Of a stretch of 52,505 nucleotides of DNA, positions 1 through 9,069 are shown piece after piece. The notes under the pieces were generated by a model. That model was not told the origin of the DNA. It did no database searches and saw nothing but the letters and a program-made list of their open reading frames with translations. A program made the translations under genes and the position numbers. The stretch lies in assembly GCA_964372275.1 (NCBI GenBank), contig CAYJRR010000010.1, positions 1 to 52,505 of the forward strand, given 5' to 3'. Position 1 is the stretch's first letter; each line of letters starts with the position of its first letter. Source of the DNA: CAYJRR01 sp964372275 [NCBI: uncultured bacterium] (GTDB lineage Bacteria; CAYJRR01).

Positions 1-535
<535 letters not shown>

Positions 536-540
536 CTAAA

Positions 541-568
541 ACGATACCGGAGACCGTTGGAATCGCAA
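541..568 (-). promoter_or_regulatory. Possible sigma70-type promoter for mreB
   Basis: On the minus strand a TTGCGA box (563-568) and a TATCGT box (541-546) are 16 bases apart. The start point would lie near 534, giving a leader of about 47 bases before the mreB ATG. The patch is visibly more AT-rich than its surroundings. Judged by eye only. Confidence 0.35.
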
Positions 569-615
569 ATGAAAAGCGGTTGGACGGGGGGGCGGGCGGC
601 CCCCGAAGGCGGCCT

Positions 616-2109
616 TTACCGCACCCGGCGGCCGATCGACCGGCGCCCCGGCGCGACCAGGAACATCGTCTCGCCGTCCCGCTCGATCAGCAGCAGGAGA
701 CGGCGCCCGGCCGTCTCGCGCGCGATCTCTTCGAACTGTTTCGCGTTCGCCACCCGGCGGCGATTCGCCTCCAGAATCCGATCTCCTTCCTCCAGACCCA
801 GCTCGTCGCCGATGGAGCCCCGCTCCACCCGCCGGATGACGACCCCTTCGTCGGCCTTGAGCCGATAGCGATGGGCGACCTCGGGCGTGAGATCGCTCAC
901 GGCGATCCCGAGCCGCTCCGACCCCTCCTCGTCCGACTCGTCGGACGGGCGGCGGGCGACGCGACCCCCTTCGTCGTACTCCACCACCCGTGCGGTGGTC
1001 GTCCGCTTCTTGCCGTCCCGGACGTAGGCGATCGACACGTCGGAGCCGGGTCGGGACTTCGCCACGCGCCGCTGCAGGTCCTTGACCTCCTTCACCGGCT
1101 TTCCGTCGAGCGCGACGATCACGTCGCCGGGCACAAGGCCGGCGCGGGCCGCCGGGGAGTTGGCTTCGACCCGTTGGACGAGCGCCCCCTCGTGACTTCC
1201 GATCTTCAGGACCTCCCGGTCTTCCGGATCGATCGGCGCCAGCAGCACCCCGAGCTTCCCCCGGATCGCCTTGCCGCTCGCCTTCAGGTCGGGCAGCACG
1301 TCCTTCGCCATGTTGATCGGAATGGCGAAGCCGATGGTGTTCGCCCCGCCGATGATCGCGGTGTTGATCCCGATCACCTCTCCGTGGAGGTTGAACAGCG
1401 GCCCGCCGGAGTTGCCCGGATTGATCGCCGCGTCGGTCTGCAGGAGCGCATCGTACCGGCCGATCCCCAGATTGCGCGCCGTGCCCGACACGATCCCGAG
1501 CGACGCCGTATGGTCGAGGCCGAGGGAGTTTCCGAGCGCGACCACCCAGTCCCCTTGTTCCAGCCGGTCCGAGTCCCCCAGCGCCACGGTGGGCAGCCCC
1601 GTGGCGTCGATCTTGATCAGCGCCAGGTCGATCTGGGGATCGCGGCCGACGATCGTGGCGTCGAACTCGCGCCCGTCGGTGAGCTGCACCCGGATGGCGT
1701 CGGTGTCGGCGACGACGTGATTGTTGGTCACGATGTAGCCGTCGGCGCTGATGACGAAGCCCGATCCCAGGGCGTCGGACTTCTGTTCGATGTTCGGGTG
1801 CCGGTCGGGGAAGCCGAACCCGAACGGTCCGAAGTCGAACGGCATCGCCCGCGACATCCGGACGGTCCGCGAGGTGGAGATGTAGACCACCGACGGGGAG
1901 ACGGTCTTGAGCAGACCCGAGAGGGAGGGGAGGACCTGCGCCGGCGAGGACGGGGTCGAAGGGGCCTCCTTGGAGGCCGCAGCGCCGTCTTTCCAGAACC
2001 GGCCGACGCCGTCCTGGGCGCCCCGCAAGGGACGTTGGAGGCCCAGCGTCGTCGTTCCGCCCGCGACGAACGCCGTCGCCGCCACCATCCAGGATCGCCA
2101 TCGTCCCAC
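616..2109 (-). CDS. htrA: HtrA/DegP-type periplasmic serine protease with two PDZ domains
   Basis: Trypsin-like envelope protease that degrades or refolds damaged exported proteins; 497 aa, a normal DegP/DegQ length. The start is GTG at 2107-2109, with GAGGAG seven bases upstream. Residues 1-25 form an N-terminal hydrophobic anchor or signal. The catalytic triad is readable as His131 (TNNHVV), Asp161 (IDLALIKI) and Ser234 (PGNSGGP). Two PDZ domains follow, at about 275-370 (LGVLLAPID, SPAARAGLVPGDVIVALDG) and about 395-480 (LGIAVSDLTPEV, GDELGLEEGDRI), joined by a charged linker. A Phe/Gly-rich stretch (FDFGPFGFGF) just before the protease core fits the LA-loop position. It lies 21 bases downstream of hsp20, so the two proteostasis genes are probably co-transcribed. 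Confidence 0.93.
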   Translation of the reverse strand: MGRWRSWMVAATAFVAGGTTTLGLQRPLRGAQDGVGRFWKDGAAASKEAPSTPSSPAQVLPSLSGLLKTVSPSVVYISTSRTVRMSRAMPFDFGPFGFGFPDRHPNIEQKSDALGSGFVISADGYIVTNNHVVADTDAIRVQLTDGREFDATIVGRDPQIDLALIKIDATGLPTVALGDSDRLEQGDWVVALGNSLGLDHTASLGIVSGTARNLGIGRYDALLQTDAAINPGNSGGPLFNLHGEVIGINTAIIGGANTIGFAIPINMAKDVLPDLKASGKAIRGKLGVLLAPIDPEDREVLKIGSHEGALVQRVEANSPAARAGLVPGDVIVALDGKPVKEVKDLQRRVAKSRPGSDVSIAYVRDGKKRTTTARVVEYDEGGRVARRPSDESDEEGSERLGIAVSDLTPEVAHRYRLKADEGVVIRRVERGSIGDELGLEEGDRILEANRRRVANAKQFEEIARETAGRRLLLLIERDGETMFLVAPGRRSIGRRVR

Positions 2110-2130
2110 GCGTCGCTCCTCGAAAATCGA

Positions 2131-2577
2131 CTACTTGGAGAGGATCTTCGGAACCTTCACCTGAAAGATACCGTCCCGGTAGTCGGTTCCAATCCCTTTG
2201 GCGTCGACCCGTCCCGGCAGGTGGAACGACCGGGCGAAGCTGCCGACCTCCTGCTCCACCCGGAGGAACGCATCGCCGCCATTGCCGGCTGGAACCCCGG
2301 ACGCCGCAGGTTTCTTCCGCTCGCCCCGGATCGTCAGCCGGTTCCGTTCCACCTTCACCACGACCTCCTCCTTCGTCAACCCCGGGAGGTCGGCGACCAG
2401 CACGAAGGCGTCGTCGGTCTCGTACAGGTCGACCGGGGGACTCCACGACGCGCCGTCGGCCGAGGCGACCGACGGGACGCTCGGCGACCCGGTCGCCAGT
2501 CGGTCCTCGAACAGCTTGTTGATCTGGCGCTGGATGGCGATCAGATCGCGCAGCGGATCGGACTTGGGCATCGGCAT
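2131..2577 (-). CDS. Hsp20/alpha-crystallin small heat-shock protein
   Basis: ATP-independent holdase chaperone of 148 aa. Residues about 45-145 form an alpha-crystallin domain: PPVDLYETDDAFVLVADLPG, then EEVVVKVERNRLTIRGERK, the FLRVEQEVGSFARSFHLPG strand and the closing DYRDGIFQVKVPK. The N-terminal arm (DLIAIQRQINKLFEDRL) resembles bacterial class-A Hsp20. The C-terminal IXI-type anchor seen in many family members is replaced by a short VKVPKILSK end, with KIL as the only candidate. It sits 21 bases after the rimK-like gene and 21 bases before htrA. This context suggests a stress-related operon, although no CIRCE element or sigma32 box was recognised. Confidence 0.93.
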   Translation of the reverse strand: MPMPKSDPLRDLIAIQRQINKLFEDRLATGSPSVPSVASADGASWSPPVDLYETDDAFVLVADLPGLTKEEVVVKVERNRLTIRGERKKPAASGVPAGNGGDAFLRVEQEVGSFARSFHLPGRVDAKGIGTDYRDGIFQVKVPKILSK

Positions 2578-2598
2578 GGCGAACGAAACGCTCCTGGT

Positions 2599-3522
2599 CT
2601 ATCGCGAGCGGACGGCCGCGCGCCCTCCGGTGTAGGGACGCACCACCGGCCGCGCGAACTCCGCCGTGAAGTCGATCAACGCCCGCGCCACGTCCCGCCC
2701 GGTCGCCCGCTCCATCCCTTCGAACCCGGGGGAGGAGTTGATCTCCATCACCTTCGGGCCTTCGCGCGACACGAGCATGTCGACGCCGGCGATCTGCAGG
2801 CCCACCACCCGCGTCGCCTCGACCGCGGCCCGCGTGTAGCGGGGATCGAGCTTCACGATCTCGCCGAAGCCGCCGCGGTGGATGTTCGACCGGAACTCCC
2901 CCATCTTCGCGCGCCGCTCCATGGCGCAGACGACCTTGTCGCCGAGCACCAGCGCGCGGATGTCGCGCCCCTTGCTCTCCGCGACGAACTGCTGGATCAG
3001 GATGTTCTGGCCCAGCCCCCAGAGGGTGTCGAGGACGCTTTCGACCGCCTGCCGGCTCTCGGCGATCATCACCCCCACCCCTTGGGTCCCCTGCAGGAGC
3101 TTCAGGATCACCGGCGTTCCGTCGACCATCTCCAGCGCGACCCCGATGTTGCGCGGGTTGCGCGCCACCACCGTCTTGGGGATGTCGATCCCCTTCCGCG
3201 CGAGCAGCTGCAGGCAGCGCAGCTTGTCGCGCGAGCGCATGATGCTGGAGGCGTCGTTGACGACCGGCACCCCCATCATCCCGAACTGCGCCACCACCGC
3301 CACGCCGTACTCGGTGATGTTGGTCCCGATCCGCGGCAGCACCACGTCGACGTCGCGCAGCGGCTCGCCGCGATAGACGACGTCGGGTCCTTCCCCACCG
3401 AGGACGAGGTAGCACTCGAGCGGATCGACGACGAGCATCTCGTGTCCGGCGGCGACCGCCGCCTCGTACAGGCGCCGCGTGCTGTAGAGCTTCGGATTCT
3501 TCGAGAGCAGGAGGATGCGCAT
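2599..3522 (-). CDS. rimK: RimK-family ATP-grasp ligase (alpha-L-glutamate ligase type)
   Basis: ATP-dependent carboxylate-amine ligase, 307 aa, close to E. coli RimK (300 aa). The N-terminal domain starts MRILLLSKNPKLYSTRRLYE and includes the family-typical DVVLPRIGTNIT and SIMRSRDKLRCLQLLARKGI stretches. The ATP-grasp fold then shows ILKLLQGTQGVGV and FVAESKGRDIRALVLGD, with the metal-binding MEINSSPGFEG at about residues 255-265. RimK adds glutamates to ribosomal protein S6. Other family members make gamma-glutamyl or F420 tails, so the exact substrate is not certain. The start used is the ATG at 3522; the frame stays open far upstream, but only because of high GC. It is the first gene of the run leading to hsp20 and htrA. 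Confidence 0.85.
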   Translation of the reverse strand: MRILLLSKNPKLYSTRRLYEAAVAAGHEMLVVDPLECYLVLGGEGPDVVYRGEPLRDVDVVLPRIGTNITEYGVAVVAQFGMMGVPVVNDASSIMRSRDKLRCLQLLARKGIDIPKTVVARNPRNIGVALEMVDGTPVILKLLQGTQGVGVMIAESRQAVESVLDTLWGLGQNILIQQFVAESKGRDIRALVLGDKVVCAMERRAKMGEFRSNIHRGGFGEIVKLDPRYTRAAVEATRVVGLQIAGVDMLVSREGPKVMEINSSPGFEGMERATGRDVARALIDFTAEFARPVVRPYTGGRAAVRSR

Positions 3523-3597
3523 CGGTCGATCCCGGCCGGCGGTGGACCTGGAAGGATACCAGAGGGTGGATCTACAATCACGGCGGGGAGGCGAACG

Positions 3598-5169
3598 ATG
3601 GCCGGAACGGCGCGGGGGACGTTTCGTCGTGCGTGGGTGGGCCTTGGCGCCGCGGCGCTGGCGGCGGTGGGCCTGGCGGCCTGCCGCGGCGGAAGGGATG
3701 GAGGCGGAAACGCCGACCCGGTCGTCGGCCTGACCGTCTCCGGATCGCTGGGTGCGGGCTATGCGCTCCCCGGGTTCGCCGGCACGGCGACCACCGTCGA
3801 CCAGGTCTGGGCGGTCCGCCTCGGCTTCGACGGCGAGGCGAGTCCGGACAGCATCGCCGGCCGCCAGGAGTTCGACATCGGCGAGGACGGCTCGTTCGAG
3901 CTGGCGCTCGACGCCGATGGCGACTACGTGTTGCTGCTGGTCGACAGCACCGCCGCCGACAAGAAGGACCGGATCAAGGCCTACGTGTCGATCCAGGACG
4001 TCGACGGTTCGCTGATGCAGATCCCCGCCGGTGACAGCGGCGAAGGCGATTCCGGCGGCGACCACGAGGGTGACGAAGGCGGAGGCGATCACGAGGAGGG
4101 GGAGGGCGATTCCCCGCACGAGGACGAGGGGGACGGCGAGGGGGGGCATCTCGACCTCGGCGAATGCAACGAAGACGGGGACGAGGCGGTCTCGACCGAG
4201 ACGTTGCAGGACAGCGCCGACGCCTTCTCGCTCACGCTGGACCAGTTGCAGGAGATCGCCCGGACCGACGACGTCCTCAAGGTCCTGAAGAACGTCTACG
4301 TGAACTACGACGAGGAGACCGACACCTATCTCGAGATCTGGCCGTTCTTCGGCTGGCAGGACACCGCGGGAGAGATCGCGATCGGCAACGTCTTCTCCGA
4401 TCCGGCGGTGACGGTGGCCGACCACAACAACGGCTTTTCCTACTACTTCAACACCAACTCGGCGGCGTACGACTTCGACACCCTCTGCGACCAGACACAG
4501 GCGTACACGCTGAATCCCCCCGCACAGGTGGAGCAGGTCGACGGACAAGCGGGACCGTGGACCTTTGCCGATCCATGGACCAACCAGGGAACGTCCTGGA
4601 ACACCGGCTCCTCCGCCTGCGGCGTCGGGGAGATGTACGCCAGCGAGGAGTCGGGGGACTTCGGCGGCACCAGCCTCACGTTCAACTATGCCGGCGGGAC
4701 GTTTTGGAAGATCCCGATCGTCGAAGGATGGTGGCAGCTGCAGGTAGACGGAACGAAGGTGTTCGAATTCGACGGCCGCCTCGGCAGCCCGTTCGAGGAG
4801 AACGATCCGGCCAAGCCGGTCGTCTACATCCCGTCGCTCAAGGCGGTCGTCACCACCGGGGCCATCTCCTCGTTCGAAATGAAGTGGTACCTGCGCAACG
4901 ACGGGGGGACCTACGACGAAGTCACCGACCTGGAGATGCTCGACCGGTCGACGGCGAGCGTCGTCGTGAGCCTCACCGACTACTCGGGAACGAGCGGCAA
5001 CGGCGGCCTCCGCATCGAGGAGAACGCCACGATGAACGGACTCACCGCGGCCACACCGCCGAGCGGTTGGCGATTCCTCGGCGACGGGTCGACCACGAGC
5101 AAGGTGGCGGAAGAGATCACGATCACCTACGAGCAGCGCGGGATTCGATTCCGATTCGAGTGGAGGTAG
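3598..5169 (+). CDS. Lipoprotein with acidic/His-rich linker (tandem paralogue 1)
   Basis: Predicted lipoprotein of 523 aa and unknown function. The signal peptide ends in lipobox LAAC, followed by RGGRDGGGNADP. The N-terminal domain (about 40-140) has a carboxypeptidase-regulatory-like look (VGLTVSGSLGAGYALPGFAG, SFELALDADGDYVLLLVDS). An unusually acidic, Gly- and His-rich linker at about 143-182 follows, then a larger C-terminal domain of about 330 residues that ends in strands (YEQRGIRFRFEWR). The start was set at ATG 3598 because the lipobox follows directly and GGGGAGG lies upstream. It is a clear duplicate of the next gene, sharing the same domain order and many identical blocks such as AEITITY-type ends and FSLTLDQLQEIARTDDVLKV. 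No named family was recognised. The linker could bind divalent metal. Confidence 0.8.
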   Translation: MAGTARGTFRRAWVGLGAAALAAVGLAACRGGRDGGGNADPVVGLTVSGSLGAGYALPGFAGTATTVDQVWAVRLGFDGEASPDSIAGRQEFDIGEDGSFELALDADGDYVLLLVDSTAADKKDRIKAYVSIQDVDGSLMQIPAGDSGEGDSGGDHEGDEGGGDHEEGEGDSPHEDEGDGEGGHLDLGECNEDGDEAVSTETLQDSADAFSLTLDQLQEIARTDDVLKVLKNVYVNYDEETDTYLEIWPFFGWQDTAGEIAIGNVFSDPAVTVADHNNGFSYYFNTNSAAYDFDTLCDQTQAYTLNPPAQVEQVDGQAGPWTFADPWTNQGTSWNTGSSACGVGEMYASEESGDFGGTSLTFNYAGGTFWKIPIVEGWWQLQVDGTKVFEFDGRLGSPFEENDPAKPVVYIPSLKAVVTTGAISSFEMKWYLRNDGGTYDEVTDLEMLDRSTASVVVSLTDYSGTSGNGGLRIEENATMNGLTAATPPSGWRFLGDGSTTSKVAEEITITYEQRGIRFRFEWR

Positions 5170-5171
5170 GG

Positions 5172-6758
5172 ATGGAGCCGTTTCGCGTCACCGGGAGCCG
5201 GTCGCTCCGCCCGAAGGGAGGGGCGCTCGTCGCCGTCCTGGTCGGATTCTCCGCCTGGGGCCTGGCGGCCTGCCGCGGCGGCAAGGACGGAGGCGGGAAC
5301 GCCGACCCGCCGGTCGGCTTGACCGTCTCCGGTTCACTCGGCGCCGGATATGCGCTTCCGGGCTTCGCCGGCTCGGTGACGACCGTCGACCAGGTCTGGG
5401 CGATCCGCCTCGGCAACGACGGCGAGGTGATCCCGTCATCGTTCGGCGACCGCAAGACGTTCGACATCGCGGAGGACGGCTCCTTCGAGCTGTCGCTCGA
5501 GACCGACGGCGACTACGTCCTGCTGCTCGTCGACAGCACGGCGACCGAGCGGCGGGACCGGATCAAGTCCTACCTCTCGATCCAGGACGTCTCCGGCACG
5601 CTGATCCAGATCCCGGCCGGCGACACGGGATCCGGGGAGGGGGACGGCGGAGAAGGGGACGGCGAAGAGGGCGGAGGCGATCACGGCGGGGAGGGTGGCG
5701 ACCACCCGGCCGACGGCGACGGGGAGGGCGAAGGGGGCTACCTCGAGCTCGGCGAGTGCAACGAGGAGGGGGACGAAGCGGTGTCGACCGAGACGCTGGC
5801 GGAGAGCGCCGACGTCTTCTCGCTGACGCTCGACCAGCTCCAGGAGATCGCGCGCACGGACGACGTGCTGAAGGTGATCAAGAACTTCTACGTCAACTAC
5901 GACGAGGAGAGCGAGACCTACCTGAACGTCTGGCCAGGATTCGCCTGGCGGGACACCGCCGGCGAGGTCTCGATCGCCGGTACCTTCTCCGACCCGGCGG
6001 CGACGGTCGCCGGCGACAACAACGGGTACACGTTTCTCTTCCAGACCAACGATCCGGTGATCGACATCGATACCGTGTGCGATCAGAGCAAGAGCTACAC
6101 GCTCCACCCGCCCGCCACGGTGGCGGCCGTCTTCGGGACCGGTTGGTGGAGCTTCACCAAGCCGTTCACCAACCAGGGGGCCGTCCAGAACACCGGCACG
6201 ACGGCCTGTGGCGTCGGCGAGCTCTACGCCAGCGAGGACACCCAGAGCCCCGGGTTCGTCAGCTTCAACTTTTCCGGCGCGAACGGATCGAACTGGCGGG
6301 TACCGATCGTCGAAGGCTGGTGGGAGCACCAGGTCGACGGGGAGACGGTGTTCGAGTTCGACGGCGCGCTCGCCGCCCCGTTCGAGAACGGGGATCCATT
6401 GAAGCCCTACGTCTACATCCCGTCGGTTCGGGCCGTCGCCACGACGGGGTACCTCACCGCGATCGACATCAAGTGGTACCTGCGCAACGAAGCCGGCGGA
6501 TTCGACGAGGTGACCGACTTCGAGATCTTCGACCGGGTCGCGAACGAGGTGGGGGTATCCATCACCGACTATTCGGGGACCACCGGGAGCGGCGGGATGC
6601 GAATCGGGGAGAACGCCACGATGGTCGGTGTGACCTCCGCGATCCCGCCGAGCACGTGGCGGATCATGGGCGACGCTTCGACGACGCAGCCGGTCGCCGA
6701 GGACATCACCATCGGCTACAAGATTCGGGACATCGGCTTCCGCTTCGAGTTCCAGTAG
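5172..6758 (+). CDS. Lipoprotein with acidic/His-rich linker (tandem paralogue 2)
   Basis: Predicted lipoprotein of 528 aa, the second copy of the preceding gene, starting two bases after its stop codon. After a hydrophobic signal with lipobox LAAC it repeats the same order: VGLTVSGSLGAGYALPGFAG domain, acidic Gly/Glu/Asp/His linker (about residues 155-195), FSLTLDQLQEIARTDDVLKV, then the large C-terminal domain with SACGVGE/TACGVGE-type and IVEGWW motifs. Similarity is high in the N-terminal domain and around conserved Trp and Cys residues. The linkers differ in length and order, so the duplication is not recent. It is probably translated from the same mRNA as copy 1. Function unknown; an outer-membrane surface or periplasmic location is inferred from the lipobox only. 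Confidence 0.8.
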   Translation: MEPFRVTGSRSLRPKGGALVAVLVGFSAWGLAACRGGKDGGGNADPPVGLTVSGSLGAGYALPGFAGSVTTVDQVWAIRLGNDGEVIPSSFGDRKTFDIAEDGSFELSLETDGDYVLLLVDSTATERRDRIKSYLSIQDVSGTLIQIPAGDTGSGEGDGGEGDGEEGGGDHGGEGGDHPADGDGEGEGGYLELGECNEEGDEAVSTETLAESADVFSLTLDQLQEIARTDDVLKVIKNFYVNYDEESETYLNVWPGFAWRDTAGEVSIAGTFSDPAATVAGDNNGYTFLFQTNDPVIDIDTVCDQSKSYTLHPPATVAAVFGTGWWSFTKPFTNQGAVQNTGTTACGVGELYASEDTQSPGFVSFNFSGANGSNWRVPIVEGWWEHQVDGETVFEFDGALAAPFENGDPLKPYVYIPSVRAVATTGYLTAIDIKWYLRNEAGGFDEVTDFEIFDRVANEVGVSITDYSGTTGSGGMRIGENATMVGVTSAIPPSTWRIMGDASTTQPVAEDITIGYKIRDIGFRFEFQ

Positions 6759-6769
6759 ACTCGCCGTCG

Positions 6770-7519
6770 ATGCGACGGATCGTCGGCGTCGGCTTGCTGG
6801 TGCTGTGCGCGGGCTGCGTGACCAAGGGCCGGTTCGCGGCCAAGGAGCGGGAGGTCGACGCCTGCTTCCGCGCGCTCGAACAGGACAATCGGCGCAAGAA
6901 GGAGCTGGCGGAGGCGACGGCCCAGCTGCACGCCCGTCTGGACGAGCTTTCGACGCTGCTCTCGAAGGCGGAGTCGAAGAGCGCGGAGGTGGAGGCGCTT
7001 CGGCTTCGGCTGCAGGAGGCGGCCGACCAGGTGAGCGAGCTGCAGCAGGAACAGCAGAAGCTCCGCGCGCGCTCCGACACCTACGATCGGCTGGTGGCGA
7101 CGCTTCGGCAGGAGATCGAGGCGGGAAAGGTGAAGGTGCGCGAAGGATCGAACCGCCTGTCGGTGGAGATGACCGACAAGGTTCTCTTCGACTCCGGCTC
7201 CGCCTCGCTCAACGCCGACGGCGAGCACGCGCTGCGCAAGGTCGGCGCCGTCCTGCGCACCGTCGGCGACCGGCAGATCGTGGTCGAGGGACACACCGAC
7301 AGCGCGCCGATCGGCGGCGGGCTCGCCGAGCGGTTCCCCACCAACTGGGAGCTGTCGGCCGCGCGCGCGACCTGCGTGGTGCGGTTCCTCGAGGACGCCG
7401 GCGTCGACCCCGCGCGTCTCGCCGCCGCCGGCTACTCGCGCTATCGTCCGGTCGCCGACAACGCGACCGACGACGGTCGCCGCCAGAACCGCCGCATCGA
7501 GATCGTCCTCACGCCGTAG
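6770..7519 (+). CDS. OmpA/MotB-family peptidoglycan-binding lipoprotein
   Basis: Lipoprotein of 249 aa that links the outer membrane to peptidoglycan. A signal peptide with lipobox LCAGC is followed by a long coiled coil (about residues 30-110, heptad-rich with Glu, Gln and Leu). An OmpA-C domain (about 125-249) shows KVLFDSGSASLNADGEHALR, the VVEGHTDSAPI motif with the conserved Asp, NWELSAARATCVVRFL and the closing GRRQNRRIEIVL. The length and coiled coil make it closer to MotB/Pal-like lipoproteins than to barrel-type OmpA. ATG 6770 lies 11 bases after the upstream lipoprotein, and the next coiled-coil lipoprotein starts three bases after its stop. The two may work together in the cell wall. 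Confidence 0.88.
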   Translation: MRRIVGVGLLVLCAGCVTKGRFAAKEREVDACFRALEQDNRRKKELAEATAQLHARLDELSTLLSKAESKSAEVEALRLRLQEAADQVSELQQEQQKLRARSDTYDRLVATLRQEIEAGKVKVREGSNRLSVEMTDKVLFDSGSASLNADGEHALRKVGAVLRTVGDRQIVVEGHTDSAPIGGGLAERFPTNWELSAARATCVVRFLEDAGVDPARLAAAGYSRYRPVADNATDDGRRQNRRIEIVLTP

Positions 7520-7522
7520 GCC

Positions 7523-8221
7523 ATGACCATGCCGACACCGACGCCTCCTCGCCTCCGAACGTCGACGCCGAGTCCGCTGGCGCTTCTCCTTCTCCTCGCG
7601 GCGGCCGGCTGTTTTTCCAGCGGCCCGAAGTCGGTGGTGCCCGACGCCGAGCTGGCGGAGCTGAGCGAATCCGAGCGCGGACCGATCGAGGCGGCGCGGG
7701 GAGAGGTCGAGCAGTCGACCAAGGCGGTCGGCCAGGCCAAGGCCGATCTCGAGGCGGCCAAGAGGCAGGCGGAGGTCGCGCGCGGGGCGATCCAGCACGC
7801 CAAGACCGACCTGGCGATCGCCGAGACGACCTACAAGAGCGCCCAGGAGGGCGGGATCGCCGACGAACTCCTCGCCGCCAAGCAAGGGCGGGAGAAGGCG
7901 CGCGCCGCGCTCGCCTACGCCAAGGCCGAGGAGCGACACCAGGCGGCCCTGGTCGAGCTCGGCCGCGCGCGCCTCGACGAGGCGGTGGCGTGGCAGCGCC
8001 ACGCGCGGGCGCGGGTGGAGCTGGAGAAGGTGAAGGCGCTGACCCAGAAACGCGCCGACGAAAGCCCCGAGGCGCAGGCCAAGCTCGCCAAAGCCGAGGC
8101 CCAGTCGGCCAAAGCGAAGCTCCGCCACGCCGACCGCCGCATCGACACCGCCCGCGCGCAGAAGCGAGCCGACAAGGCCCGCGAGAAGTCGGAAGCCGCG
8201 AAGTCGGCGATCCCCTCGTAG
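7523..8221 (+). CDS. Coiled-coil lipoprotein
   Basis: Predicted lipoprotein of 232 aa. The signal region (LALLLLLAAAGC) has a clear lipobox and is followed by FSSGPKSVVP. The rest (about 45-232) is almost wholly predicted helical coiled coil, rich in Ala, Lys, Glu and Arg, with repeated EAAK/QAKAD-type segments. The arrangement recalls DUF4398-like periplasmic lipoproteins that often sit beside OmpA genes, but I cannot assign that family firmly. It begins three bases after the OmpA-type gene and is the last gene before a strong hairpin terminator. A role as a periplasmic spacer or partner of the OmpA-like protein is inferred from context. Confidence 0.75.
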   Translation: MTMPTPTPPRLRTSTPSPLALLLLLAAAGCFSSGPKSVVPDAELAELSESERGPIEAARGEVEQSTKAVGQAKADLEAAKRQAEVARGAIQHAKTDLAIAETTYKSAQEGGIADELLAAKQGREKARAALAYAKAEERHQAALVELGRARLDEAVAWQRHARARVELEKVKALTQKRADESPEAQAKLAKAEAQSAKAKLRHADRRIDTARAQKRADKAREKSEAAKSAIPS

Positions 8222-8288
8222 ACCGTTTCGGTCCGGTCAACGGGGCACGCCGCCGGCGACGGAAGGGGTGGTATCCGGCGTACACGCG

Positions 8289-8314
8289 AAGGCCCGGGAT
8301 CTCTCCCGGGCCTT
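8289..8314. terminator. Bidirectional hairpin terminator between convergent genes
   Basis: A perfect 11-base-pair stem (arm AAGGCCCGGGA at 8289-8299, partner at 8304-8314) closes a four-base loop. Runs of A before and T after the stem (TTT at 8313-8315) are short. Its position between the convergent genes ending at 8221 and 8335 supports termination in both directions. Confidence 0.8.
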
Positions 8315-8334
8315 TGCGGTGCCCTTCTTGTGCG

Positions 8335-8925
8335 TTACTCCGGCAGCAGCGTCGCCTCTCCGTCAAGGACGATGTCGCACTCGCCGTTGGCGGGGTTGGA
8401 CAGCGTCGGGAACGGGATCGGCAGGTCGCCCGGGAGCGACTCGCCCTCCCACGCCGAGCAGTCGGAGACGTTGCCGGAGGAGGTGACGTTCGCGCTGATG
8501 TTGGCGGTGATCGTGGCGTCGAACTCGCCGGCGCCGGTCATCTCGCCGTCGGCCTGGGCGGAGATCTCGAGGATGCATCCGGAGCCGAGGCTGGCGATGA
8601 CCGAGCCCTCGGCGAACAGGGTGTTGCCGTCCTTGGTCCCCTCGATCGGGGGGAGGATGCCGGCCGCCGCCTCGGGCGGGATCAGCGTCCAGGTGGTGTC
8701 GTCCTCGCTCCCCTCGATGTCGATCTCGAGGTCGATCCCGGCGATGAGGGTGTCGATGTCCTCGTCGAAGCAGGTGTCGGTCGGGAGCGACTTGGTGTCG
8801 AAGTTGTACGTCCCCGAATCGAGTCTGTAGATCGTGTCGTCCCCTTCGCCGCCGCTGCACGCGGCCACCAGCACGCCCGCGGCGATCGTGCTCGTAATTC
8901 CCAGGAAAATCTTCTTGATTCGCAT
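8335..8925 (-). CDS. Small secreted lipoprotein of unknown function
   Basis: Predicted lipoprotein of 196 aa. The start MRIKKIFLGITSTIAAGV was preferred over an in-frame codon eight residues upstream because AAGGGAG lies at ideal distance and the Lys-rich n-region fits a signal peptide; lipobox VAAC follows. The mature part is acidic and strand-like (TYNFDTKSLPTDTCFDED, DLEIDIEGSED) and has four spaced Cys residues (TCFDE, GCILE, DCSAW, ECDIV) that could form two disulfides. No family was recognised. It has its own likely promoter and faces the coiled-coil lipoprotein gene across a shared terminator. Confidence 0.72.
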   Translation of the reverse strand: MRIKKIFLGITSTIAAGVLVAACSGGEGDDTIYRLDSGTYNFDTKSLPTDTCFDEDIDTLIAGIDLEIDIEGSEDDTTWTLIPPEAAAGILPPIEGTKDGNTLFAEGSVIASLGSGCILEISAQADGEMTGAGEFDATITANISANVTSSGNVSDCSAWEGESLPGDLPIPFPTLSNPANGECDIVLDGEATLLPE

Positions 8926-8992
8926 ACTTGCTCCCTTTTCGGTGCCCACCGAGGATCGATCGTGTTGACGTTGGAGAAAAAAACGAGCGCGT

Positions 8993-9022
8993 AGACTAGC
9001 GCGTCTGCCGAACGCGATGCAA
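8993..9022 (-). promoter_or_regulatory. Possible sigma70-type promoter for the 8335-8925 lipoprotein
   Basis: Minus-strand TTGCAT (9017-9022) and TAGTCT (8993-8998) are separated by 18 bases and stand about 65 bases upstream of the start codon, in a locally AT-richer stretch that also carries an A7 run. By-eye match only. Confidence 0.35.
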
Positions 9023-9069
9023 TGGCTACAGCATGTCCCAGTCGAGAAGACGGCGTGTCGTAGACCCGG

